Source: Diacronema lutheri
Lineage: Eukaryota > Haptophyta > Pavlovophyceae > Pavlovales > Pavlovaceae
Assembly: GCA_019448385.1 (NCBI GenBank)
Contig: JAGTXO010000014.1
Location: forward strand, 434,001-498,000
DNA: 64,000 bases
Reading direction: 5' to 3'
Part shown: positions 49,795 through 58,877 of the stretch, piece by piece
Position numbering within the stretch: position 1 is the first letter of the stretch
Layout of the letters: each line of letters begins with the position of its first letter
Made by a program: the position numbers and the translations under genes
The notes under the pieces: generated by a model
Database searches by the model: none
What the model saw: only the letters and a program-made list of their open reading frames with translations
What the model was told of the DNA's origin: nothing

Positions 49795-51564
49795 ATGGCG
49801 CGGCCCGCCGAGGTGGGCGGCGCCTTCCTGCTGCTCGCGGTGCTGCTCTCGGTGATGCGCCTGCTCTTCTCGACGGCGCGCACGTCGCCCGCGCTCTCGT
49901 CCGGTTCGATCGTCGGCCAGAGCGCCGACGCGGCCGCGCTGATCGAGGAGCTGCGCCTGCTGCGCGCCGACGTCGGCAAGCTGCACGACGTGCTCGCAGG
50001 ACGCGCGCCGGCCGGGCCGGCGGGCGGCGCGCTCGCGCAGCACGCGTCGCAGTCGACCGCGCTGGCCGTTGGTACGCCCATTCCCGTGCTAGGCAAGCGC
50101 GACGGCTCCGTGCTGATGGCGGTGATCACAAACCCGTCGCACATCAAGGAGCGCGCCGAGCTGCGCGCGTTTTACAAGGAGCGCTTCCCCGAGGAGCAGG
50201 GCAAGGTGCGCGTGGTCTTCGTGATGGGGAACAACTACTACCTCGGCAACCCGCCCAAGCCGCTCACCGCCGAGACGAAGGAGCTGCTCAAGGAGGTGAT
50301 GGCCGAGTCGAGCAAAGAGGGCGACATCGTATGGGTGGACGGGCGCGAGGCGCTGCCGCACGTCGGCAAGGCGACGGAGAAGTCAGCGGCGTGGTGGCAG
50401 ACGGCGCCCAGCTTGGGCAACTACGGCTTCTACTGCAAGAGCGACGACGACTCGCTCATCCACCTCAGGTGTGGGGCCGCGCGCGCGCGCGCAGCCGTCC
50501 CGCCCGCATGTCCGCTCACCCGCGCGCCTCGTCCCGGCCGACGCATGTACGGCGTGACGCGCGCGTGCCGGCCGCTCGCACGCAGCCGGCTGCGCCGCGA
50601 CCTGGAGGACGTTGGCGAGAGCGCGCTGTACGGGTACGTCGCGTTCCGCGGTTGGAAGCCGAACTATAAATTCCAGGCGTGTGGCATTGACGTGCGGCCC
50701 TACATGGTGGAGGCGGCGCTGCAGGGGAGGGACTTCAACCGCGACGAGAACTGCACGGACTCGGTTGGGCCCTTCCCGTACGCTGGTGGCAACCTCGTTT
50801 GCATGGGGCAGGTCCTCGCACGCCAGATCGCGGGCGACCGCCATTTCCACGGGTTCGTCGCAAAAGCGCACGAGCGCAACGACCAGGGAATCAAATGCAA
50901 GTCGCCGCTCGAGTGCGCGCGGCAGCCGTTCAACATCCACATGTGGCACCACGAGGATGCGGGCATCTCGTACAATCTCTTCCGCTCCATCGTGCGCGGC
51001 GGCCTGAAGAACGTGCGTGTCGTCAAGATTCAACAATGGGTGCATATCCAGCACTGGCTGCGCGACAACGTGACCGAGCCCATCCCGCTCGTCGTCATCC
51101 ACAACCTCAAGGGGCTCAAGCAGCTGCAGTCCGTGATCAGCTCGTGGAGGACAGACCTCGGCCCGTGGCCGTTTGAAAGCGAGCGCGCCGCGTGCAAGCC
51201 GTGCTCGCAGCTGTGGCATTGGAAATGGGCGCGGTCGTGCGCGAGCGGCGAGGGCGATGCGTGTGACTCGTTCGTCGAGTTCGATCCGAACGACGTGTAC
51301 GAGTGCTGCGTCAAGTCGTACCCGCCGGATGTGATGGAGCGGATGAGCGCCGAGGAGGCGCTGCGCGCCATGGCGGAGCGCGCGGCGAGGGTAAAGCGCG
51401 AGGCCGAGGCGCGCGAGGCCAAAGCAGCCAAGGAGGCGGCCGCAAAGGCCGCGCGCGAAAAGCGCGAGGCAAGGGACGCCGCGAAGCAAGCGGCAAGGGA
51501 GCAGGCGGCTCTGCGCGCGCTTGGCAAGGGGGGCGGGGCCGCGTCGAACGCGACCAGATCGTAG
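49795..51564 (+). CDS. GT31 family galactosyltransferase-like type II membrane protein
   Basis: ATG 49795 (MARPAEVGG; TTG 49789 lies upstream) opens a short cytosolic tail and a signal anchor (FLLLAVLLSVMRLLFS), as in Golgi enzymes. The exons are 49795-50468 and 50586-51564. The 117-nt GT-AG intron keeps frame and has no stop, but splicing restores KSDDDSLIHLSRLRRDLED, the GT31 pattern. Other family features are VRVVFVMGNN, the DDD metal/nucleotide-sugar motif, and GPFPYAGGNLVCMG (the acceptor-side Y.GGG-like motif). HFHGFVAKAHERNDQG follows. The C-terminus has a Cys-containing region (ACKPCSQLWHWKWARSC) and a highly charged Glu/Lys/Ala coiled coil (about residues 490-550), unusual for GT31. 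The likely role is adding galactose or a related sugar to glycoproteins in the Golgi; acceptor unknown. Confidence 0.85.
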   Translation: MARPAEVGGAFLLLAVLLSVMRLLFSTARTSPALSSGSIVGQSADAAALIEELRLLRADVGKLHDVLAGRAPAGPAGGALAQHASQSTALAVGTPIPVLGKRDGSVLMAVITNPSHIKERAELRAFYKERFPEEQGKVRVVFVMGNNYYLGNPPKPLTAETKELLKEVMAESSKEGDIVWVDGREALPHVGKATEKSAAWWQTAPSLGNYGFYCKSDDDSLIHLRCGAARARAAVPPACPLTRAPRPGRRMYGVTRACRPLARSRLRRDLEDVGESALYGYVAFRGWKPNYKFQACGIDVRPYMVEAALQGRDFNRDENCTDSVGPFPYAGGNLVCMGQVLARQIAGDRHFHGFVAKAHERNDQGIKCKSPLECARQPFNIHMWHHEDAGISYNLFRSIVRGGLKNVRVVKIQQWVHIQHWLRDNVTEPIPLVVIHNLKGLKQLQSVISSWRTDLGPWPFESERAACKPCSQLWHWKWARSCASGEGDACDSFVEFDPNDVYECCVKSYPPDVMERMSAEEALRAMAERAARVKREAEAREAKAAKEAAAKAAREKREARDAAKQAAREQAALRALGKGGGAASNATRS

Positions 51565-51701
51565 GCCGACGGATGTGACTCTCTGGGCGGTGACAGGCGC
51601 AGAGCGCAGGTGGCGCAGCTCTCGCCGAGTGTCACGTCTGCATGCGAGAGACTCCAAAATGAACCGGCACCCCCCGAGATTGTATGTCACGGTACGGTTG
51701 T

Positions 51702-54020
51702 TCAGAGCTCCTCCTTTGCTTCCTTGTCCAGCGCCTCGTCCAGCTTGGCTGCGCCCGCGTCCGCGCCAAAAGCCGCCTCCGGATCGCCGGCTGTCGGCGG
51801 AGCAGGATCCCGGTCGCCGCCGTCATCGTCGCCGTCGCCGTCGCCGTCATCGTCATCATCGTCGTCGGCGGGCCCCGCGCTTGGCGGCGGCTTTGGCCTA
51901 TGCTTCGCGAGGATGGGGTTGACGACGTCGGTGAAGCGCTGCCACTCGGCGTCGATCTCCTCCATGCTGCTCTCGACGCCGTGCGCGTTCAGCCACGCGC
52001 GCGACGCCGACACCTGCGCGCGGATCGCCTCCTTCTCGTGCGTGAAGAGCTTGTCAGCGATCTGCGCGTTGTCCTCGGCGTCGTACAGCGCGTCCATCAC
52101 CTCCACCTCGAGCCTGTGCCGGTTGATCGCCACCTTCTTCGCCGCCGCATCCTCCGCGGCAAAGTGCTCGGCATCGGCGGACATGCGCGCGATGTCCGTC
52201 TCAGACAACTTCACAGCGCCCGACACGGTGATCTGCGCTTCCGTGTCGGATGTCTTCTCGCGCGCCGACACCTGTGCGCGCGGCGCGCAGTCACGCCAAC
52301 GCCAGCGTGAGCGCGGCACGCCCAGCGGGGAGGTAGGTGGCAGGGGGCCAGGGCGCGGGCGCGCGTACGCACGGGTGTGCGGTGCGCGCGCCCGGCGCGC
52401 GCATGGCACGCGCGCGCGGCGCCGGCGCACCTTGAGAATGCCGTCGGCGTTGACTTCGAAGGTGACCTCAATCTTTGCCTCGCCCTTTGGCATCTTGGGG
52501 AAGCCCGCCAGCTCAAACTCGCCAAGAAGCCTGTTGTCCTTGACCATGGCGCGCTCGCCCTCAAAGACGCGGTTGTTGACTGCGGTCTGCCCGTGGTGCG
52601 ATGTCGTGTACTCCTTCTTCTTGGAGGTGGGGATGCGCGTGTTGCGCGGGATCAACTTGTCCATCACACCGCCCGTCGTCTCAAGACCGAGCGTGAGCGG
52701 CGCGATGTCGAGCAGCAGCAAGTCCGTCGTGACGGCGTCGCGCACGCCCGCGAGGATAGCGCCCTGCACCGCCGCGCCGTACGCGACGGCCTCGTCCGGG
52801 TTGATGCCCTTGTTGGGCTCCTTGCCGTTGAAGAAGTCCTTGAGCAGCTGCTGCACCTTTGGGATTCGCGTCGAGCCGCCAACGAGCACGATCTCGTCAA
52901 TGTCGGCCTTCTTGATGTCGGCGTCCTCGAGCGCCAGCCGGACTGGCGCGAGCGTCCTCTTGAAGAGCTCGGAGTTGAGCTCCTCAAAGCGCGCGCGCGT
53001 GACGGTCTCGGAGACGTCGATGCCCTCGTCGAGCCCGTCCAGCTCGATCCGCGCCGTGTGCGCCGACGAGAGCACGCGCTTGGCGCGCTCGCACTCGTGT
53101 CGCAGCCGCGTGACGGCACGCTTGTTCGTGCTCACGTCGACGCCGTGCTTCGCCTTGACGAGCCGAAGCATGTGCCGGACGAGCTGCGTGTCAAAGTCCT
53201 CACCGCCCAGGTGCGTGTCGCCCGCGGTGGACATAACCTGCGCCCACGCACACGCCGTGCCGGTCAGCGCCGGCGCGCGCGCGCGCGCGCGCGGCCGCAC
53301 GGCACGCACCTCGAGTATGCCCGAGTCGATGTTGAGGATGGAGACGTCGAGCGTGCCTCCGCCCAAGTCAAAGACAAGCACGGTCTGCACGCCATCCTTC
53401 TTGTCGAGGCCGTACGCGATCGCCGCGGCGGTCGGCTCGTTGATGATGCGCGCGACGTCGAGACCTGCGATCGTGCCCGCGTCCTTGGTCGCCTGGCGCT
53501 GCGCGTCATTGAAGTAGGCGGGGACGGTGACGACGGCCTGCGTGACCGGCGCGCCCAAGAAGTTCTCGGCGGTCTGCTTCATCTTCTGCAGCACGAGCGC
53601 TGAGATCTCCGCCGCCTCGAAGACCTTGGCCGTGCCGCCGACCGTCACCTCGACCGCCGCCTTCCCGCCGCTGGACACCACCTTGAACGGGAAGGTGGCC
53701 GCGTCGCTCTGCACGTCCACGTCGGAGAAACTGCGCCCAATCAGACGCTTCGCGTCGTACACCGTGTTCTCCGGCCGCAGCGACGCCTGCACGCGCGCGG
53801 CGTCGCCGGTGAGCGTGCCGTCGTCGGTGAATGCGACGACCGACGGCGTCACGCGGTGCCCAAACTCGTTGGGGATGATCTCGACGCCACCCTCGCGGTA
53901 GACACCGACGCACGAGTACGTTGTGCCCAGGTCGATGCCCACGATCTCGCCGCCCGCCCCCGCCGCGAGGAGGAGGAGCAGCGCGCTCGACGCGCGCGCG
54001 CCCGACACGCCGGCGCGCAT
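51702..54020 (-). CDS. BiP: BiP, ER-lumen Hsp70 chaperone with KEEL C-terminus
   Basis: ATG 54020 begins a signal peptide ([20 protein letters not shown], then GAGG). Exons are 54020-53310, 53237-52431 and 52271-51702. The introns of 72 and 159 nt are both multiples of three and stop-free. Splicing removes Arg-rich inserts and restores [19 protein letters not shown] and ADGILKV/SAREK. Hsp70 signatures are [27 protein letters not shown] and [17 protein letters not shown]. The C-terminus is Asp-rich (a run with Pro and Gly) and ends [12 protein letters not shown] is a plausible ER-retrieval signal in place of HDEL/KDEL. An in-frame ATG at 54098 would spoil the signal peptide. BiP folds secretory proteins and reports ER stress. 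It is downstream of, and on the same strand as, the SPX-RING gene with 152 bp between them. Confidence 0.95.
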   Translation of the reverse strand: MRAGVSGARASSALLLLLAAGAGGEIVGIDLGTTYSCVGVYREGGVEIIPNEFGHRVTPSVVAFTDDGTLTGDAARVQASLRPENTVYDAKRLIGRSFSDVDVQSDAATFPFKVVSSGGKAAVEVTVGGTAKVFEAAEISALVLQKMKQTAENFLGAPVTQAVVTVPAYFNDAQRQATKDAGTIAGLDVARIINEPTAAAIAYGLDKKDGVQTVLVFDLGGGTLDVSILNIDSGILEVRAVRPRARARAPALTGTACAWAQVMSTAGDTHLGGEDFDTQLVRHMLRLVKAKHGVDVSTNKRAVTRLRHECERAKRVLSSAHTARIELDGLDEGIDVSETVTRARFEELNSELFKRTLAPVRLALEDADIKKADIDEIVLVGGSTRIPKVQQLLKDFFNGKEPNKGINPDEAVAYGAAVQGAILAGVRDAVTTDLLLLDIAPLTLGLETTGGVMDKLIPRNTRIPTSKKKEYTTSHHGQTAVNNRVFEGERAMVKDNRLLGEFELAGFPKMPKGEAKIEVTFEVNADGILKVRRRRARVPCARRARAPHTRAYARPRPGPLPPTSPLGVPRSRWRWRDCAPRAQVSAREKTSDTEAQITVSGAVKLSETDIARMSADAEHFAAEDAAAKKVAINRHRLEVEVMDALYDAEDNAQIADKLFTHEKEAIRAQVSASRAWLNAHGVESSMEEIDAEWQRFTDVVNPILAKHRPKPPPSAGPADDDDDDDGDGDGDDDGGDRDPAPPTAGDPEAAFGADAGAAKLDEALDKEAKEEL

Positions 54021-54172
54021 CGTTGCGTCGCGCCCAGTTTGCAAGTCCGAACTGGGCGCGGTGCAACTTGCAAGTCTGACTTTGACCGTCAACGTCATTC
54101 CTCACTGAGCGGCCGTGTCCGACCCGCCGGCGCAGCGCGGCAGCGGAGCATCGCCGCATCGCCGTTTTTGGC

Positions 54173-54849
54173 TCAGGCGAGGTAAAAGTAAGAGCCTTGC
54201 GGCGGTTGTGGCGGTTGCGGCTGGTGCTGCGGCTGGTGCTGCAGCTGGTGCTGGTGCTGCGGTTGGTGCTGCGGCTGCAGCTGGTTCTGCTGCTGCCCCT
54301 GCTCCTGCGGCTGCGCCGCGCGCTGCTCGACACAGCCAAGCGATTGCGGCGAGAATGCGGTCTGCGCCGCCATCGTATAGGGCGGCGGCACGCCGAGCGA
54401 CGTACTGGGCTGCCAGTTGTTAGCCGCGCCAAAAGGCTGCAGGCGCGACGCCGAGCAGCAGCTGTAGCACACGGGGCCCGCAACCTGGTCGCGCCGAATT
54501 GCAAAGTACGTGCCGCCAGACGCGCCGCCAGCCGTCCGAGGCGTACCGGCGCCATACTCGGTCGCAGCACAGAGCGCCTGCGGCTGCACCTGCTGCAGCT
54601 GCTGCTGCTGCTGCAGCTGTTGCTGCTGCAGCTGCGGCGGCGGCGGCTGCTGCGGCTGCGGCTGCGGCTGCGCCGGTGCAAGCGCGACGAAGGCGCCTGC
54701 GTGCTGCGCGGATGTGCCGGCCTGCTGCGGCTGCGGCTGCTGCTGGGCGACGTGGTGGATCGGTTGCAACTGCAGCATGGAGATCGGGACGAGAACGTGT
54801 GTTTCGTTGCTCACGAGCTGTCCACCGCCAACAAGCGGCCCCTGTTGCA

Positions 54850-54911
<62 letters not shown>

Positions 54912-55058
54912 AGCTGCGGCTGCTGCTGCTGCTGCTGCTGCTGCCACGGTACTGCGTGCTGCGGCTGTAAGTGCACAAGCTGCGCCGGCATCGCCGGCTG
55001 CTGCCACGACGCGTCATGCTGCTGCTGCAAGTGCGCGAACTGCGCGAGCATTGGCTGC

Positions 55059-55106
<48 letters not shown>

Positions 55107-55118
55107 GGCGGCTGCGGC

Positions 55119-55214
<96 letters not shown>

Positions 55215-57910
55215 GGCGGCGGCTGCAACTGCGGCTGCAGCTGCGGCTGCGGCGGCTGCGCAGGCAGCTGTGGCCACGCCCTCGCCGGAGTCGCCGGCTG
55301 CGAGCGCCCCGGCGAGGCGGCGCGCGAGACGCGCAGCTCCATCGGCCGAACGGCGCGCGGGTTGAGCTCTGAAAGCATGTCGTCGGCCGAGTAGTCGCTT
55401 TGCCCGCCAGGCGCGCGCGGACGCTTGCGCTTCTCCTGTGCGTGCGCGCGCGCGTGTACGCACACGCGCATGGCAAAGCTGTGAGCGAGGCGAGAGGGGC
55501 GGGCACGATGGCGGAGCACGCGCGTGCGGAGCGCGGCGCGCGCGGCGCGCACGGGGAAGATGCACTTGACGCCGAGCCGCGCGCAGCGGCGGCACGGGTA
55601 TCCCTCGCACGCGGCCTTGGCTTTGTGGCACTTGTCGCACGCCTGCTTGCGCAGCCCGCCGGGCTTGAGCGTGCGGCCAAAGCCCGGGAGCGGCGGGTGC
55701 ACCGCGCCGTCCTCTTGCTCCGTCTCCCAGCCCACCTCGCGCTCCTCGTCCGTCGTCTGCGCGCCGCATATTCCCGCGGAGGGAGTGGCGGGCACGCGCA
55801 TCGCATGCCCGCCGCCCGCACCGCAGCCGTGCGAGGCAGCGCGCTGCGTGCACACGTCGGCAATCTGCGTGAAGGAGCCGCGCCGGTGGTGCCACAAGTG
55901 GTCCGGCTCAGATGTCGCGCGCGCGCCGCACGCGTACGCCTGCCCGTGCTGCGGCGCGGGGGCAAGGTGCAACAGCTGCGTTGCAACCGTGGCGCGCATG
56001 TCGCCGGGCGGCAGCACGGTCAGGCCCACGCCCTGCGCATCGCTCTCGTCGGCGGGCTGCAGCTTCTCTTTGGCCAACTCGCCGCCCGAGGCGCGCTGCA
56101 TCATCACGGTCGCCATGGGCTCGCGCCAGCGCGTCTCGTGGCCGAGCAGCCGCGCGCCCGCGGTGCGGTGCATTCCGTCCGCCGCGGGGTGTAACGGCTG
56201 TAACGGCCACGCGTGCAGCATGGACGAGCCTGCGCAAGCGAGCTGCGCGGGCGCGGCGCCGTGGCGCGCGTCGTCGCGCGCAGCCGGCGCGAACCCGGAG
56301 CGCATGAGCACGAGCGCCGCCTCCGCCTCCTCCACGCGCGCGAGCTCTGTGGCCGCGCGCGCGCGCGCCAATTGCGATGCCGCAGCGTCGGTGAGCGCCT
56401 CGCTTGACGATGCGCGCGCGCCCTCAGAGGCACGCGCGCGCTCGCGCTCGGTCGACGCGTCGTCGGCGCGCGGCTCGCTCGCGCTCATGTCGCGCGACGC
56501 TGGCACGGCCCGTGCGCCGTCCGCCGCTGCCTCGGCCGGCGCGCGCGAGAGCGCGTGCGCGCGGCACGCGTGCGGCGAAGCGCTGTGGCTGTCTTCGGCG
56601 GGTGGGCGAGCGTCACTGCCGAGCTGCACGTCGAGCCGCTTGCGTAGGGGCCGCACATTCAAGTCGGCGGCGCGCGGCACGGCGCGCGACGGCGTGCGCG
56701 CGCCGAGGGTGCAAATCGGGCACCGGCCGGCGTGCAGCGCCCCCTCCTCCGCCTGCGCGGCGCCGGCGGAGAAGCACGGCGCGCGCCAGGGCGTATGACG
56801 GCGGGTGTGTGACGGGCGCGCAAGGCAAGCGTGCCGCGCGCGCGTGCGCGCGCGGTGCGCTGCGCCGCAGCCGCCGTCGGACAACCATTCGCACGGCCGC
56901 GTGGCTGTGGCGCGCGTGGCTGTGCGGGGCTGTGGCGCAGCGTGCGGAGGGGCAGCGCTGCGCCACAGCCGCCGCACGGCCACGTTGCGCCGCACGCCGC
57001 GCCCCGCGCGCTACCCACCTTGCCGGCGCAGTCGCCGCAGAAGCGGTGCGAGCAGCCGAGCACGACGGGCTCGCTGATCACGGCGCGACAGATCGTACAT
57101 GTTGGCTCGTCGTCGTTCTCCGCGTCGGGCACGCTCGCGAAGAGCTCGGCGAGGAGCGCCTGCGAGCGTTGTGAGAGCTCGAGCAGCTGCACGGACGAGC
57201 AGATCGGCTGTGCCTCCACGTACGCCGTGAGCGCGTCGCGCAGCCGGATGAACGAGTTCTTATCGTGCTTCTTGATGATCTTCGTGACCGCCACAAAGTT
57301 GAGGAAGGCGAACTTGCGCAGCGAGTCCACGTTCTCGCACAGCGCGAAGAAGCTCGCGAGCGCGGCGGCGGCGGGCGACGATGCCGACTCGGCGGGCTCG
57401 CGCGCGAAGCCCATGATGCGCCGGCGCGAGAGGAGCACGCCCACCTCGTCAAGCTCGTGCTTGTGCAGCAGCGCGCCAAACTGCTCTTTCAGCTCGTCCC
57501 GTCGCTCGAGCAGGCTGCTCAGCTCCGTGTCGAAGCGCGCCTCGGACGCGAGGAGAAAGTTGTTTACCTTTGTGCCGAGCGCCGCGCGCGCGCGCCGGCG
57601 CAGCAGCGGGATCGGTGAGCGCGGCGCGCGGCGAGCGATGCGTTGATCGGGTGTCGAGAGCCCGTGCGCGCGCGCGCGCGTCCATCGCTCGCCTGGCCGC
57701 GCGCTCTCAAGGCGCGGCGGACGCGCGGCGCCGCGGTTGTGACGCGCGCACCTTCTGCACCTCGCGCAGGACGGACGAGAGGAAGGCGCCCTCGGTCTCG
57801 CACAGCGTGGCGGGCATCTTGAGCGTCTTCTTGAGCTGCTTGTAGTTGATTGTGCACGTCGACCACCACGCGTCACGCGAGACCGTCGCGAAGCGATGCC
57901 CAAACTTCAT
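54173..57910 (-). CDS. SPX-RING-Zn2Cys6-polyQ fusion protein, about 1056 aa
   Basis: The start ATG 57910 opens an SPX domain: MKFGHRFATVSRDAWW, INYKQLKKTLK, and after two introns' worth of sequence AVTKIIKKHDKNS. These carry the basic residues that bind inositol pyrophosphates in SPX proteins. Exons by GT-AG, all phase 0, are 57910-57752, 57567-57019, 56752-55553 and 55435-54173; introns are 184, 266 and 117 nt. A RING finger follows SPX (CTICRAVISEPVVLGCSHRF, CGDCAGK, then CPIC across the second intron), as in plant NLA E3 ligases. The same frame then runs without a stop through 300 disordered residues to a fungal-type Zn2Cys6 cluster (ACDKCHKAKAACEGYPCRRC, ARLGVKC; CX2CX6CX4CX2CX6C), a basic KRKRPRAPGG, and several hundred residues of Gln-rich sequence. 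This suggests a phosphate-status sensor, E3 ligase and transcription factor in one chain. Alternative: two genes, the second starting at ATG 56488, but then the first lacks a stop. Confidence 0.7.
54840..55216 (-). repeat. CAG (CTG on plus) trinucleotide arrays coding polyglutamine
   Basis: There are three main runs: about 54846-54910, 55062-55106, and an uninterrupted 31-unit run at 55121-55213. All are read as Gln in the minus-strand protein. Smaller interrupted runs (CTG with CGG/CGC) extend from 54200 to 55250. The length is likely unstable. Confidence 0.95.
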
Positions 57911-58877
57911 CTCGCCTCGTTCCCGCCTCTGCGAGTGCGAGAGCGCCTAGCCCGACGCGAGTGTCGGGGAGGAGGGGAAGGTGGACAAGGCGCTCGCCGC
58001 GCCTGCCCACCCGCGCGCCGGCTACCCCCGAGCGGCTAAACCCCTCGCCCCGGGATTAGGGCCGCGACGAGCCGGGCAGGTGTGTGGCTCCCACGGGCTT
58101 CTTGAGACCAGGCACAGTTCGGCCCCTTGAGCTCAAACTTGGCCGAGGCGCGCCGCGCGTGCGACGCGCGACACGCCCGTGACTGAGCTGGCGGTCAGCG
58201 GCGCGTCGGTCAATCTGAACGTCGGCATGACGATGACTGTGCTGTCCGCCCTTGTCGCGTGGCGTGGCAGCCGGCTGACGCGTCAGCTCAGCGCCGTCCG
58301 TGGCAGTCGGTGGCCTGACATCCGACGGGTTTAAGTAAAGCGAAAGAGTAATGGTTTCGATTTTTGGGTTTCGTGTGATGACCGTCGGTTCGGCCAACCT
58401 GTGGGTTGGCCGGCGGGCGGGCATTGCCGCTCCAGCGGCCGAGGCGCTCGACAAACGTCGAGCAGCGCCGCGTTGGCAGAAACGTGCGCGCTCGCGTCGC
58501 CGTGCATCTTCCGCGCAAACTCGGCCTTGTCGAGCAGGTGGCGCTGATCGTACTCGTCCTGCGGCCGGCGGCCGCGAGCGTGCCGAGCGGAGCAAACTGC
58601 GGCCGGCGGCCGCGAGCGTGCCGAGCGGAGCAAATCGGCAGCGCCGCCTTTGCCCGAAGGCGCCGTCGACTCGCGGCTGGGGATCCGCGGGGCAATGTCG
58701 CTCCTGGTGCCCGGCAGCATGGCGATAAAGCGGGCGGTAGTGGGGGGGCGCTGCCTATGGCCTTTCTCGCGATAAAGCGGGCGGTGGTGGACAAGTTCGC
58801 GATGGCCGGCCGCGGGCTTGTCCGATCTATGGCCCTTCTCATTCTTTTTCTTTTCCCTCCCGAGCGGCCGGCGGCCG
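57911..58877. other. Intergenic region with duplications; possible uncharacterised minus-strand exon
   Basis: This is the promoter side of the SPX gene and the 3' side of the CYP38-like gene. It holds a 38-bp tandem duplication, a 14-bp palindrome GCTGACGCGTCAGC (58274-58287), and two copies of CGATAAAGCGGGCGGT (about 58722 and 58769). On the minus strand near 58560-58440 a short stretch reads DEYDQRHLLDKAEFARKMHG then DASAHVSANAALLD. This has a natural residue mix and could be an exon of an unrecognised gene or pseudogene. I see no start or splice context that would define it. Confidence 0.45.
58559..58634. repeat. Exact 38-bp tandem duplication
   Basis: A 38-bp unit starting CTGCGGCCGGCGGCCGCGAG and ending GGAGCAAA occurs twice head to tail with no differences. 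This implies recent slippage or unequal exchange. Confidence 0.9.

Noticed and set aside
54021-54098. ATG 54098 as the BiP start
   Set aside because: It adds 26 residues before the hydrophobic signal sequence; ATG 54020 gives a normal signal peptide.
54510-55394. Plus-strand Cys-rich (poly-Cys, poly-Leu, poly-Ala) frames over the CAG arrays
   Set aside because: They are trinucleotide repeat translations in wrong frames; the Gln reading continues a protein with Zn2Cys6 and RING domains.
54173-56488. Separate Zn2Cys6 gene starting at ATG 56488
   Set aside because: Not excluded, but the SPX-RING frame would then have no stop codon, and all splice phases favour one gene.
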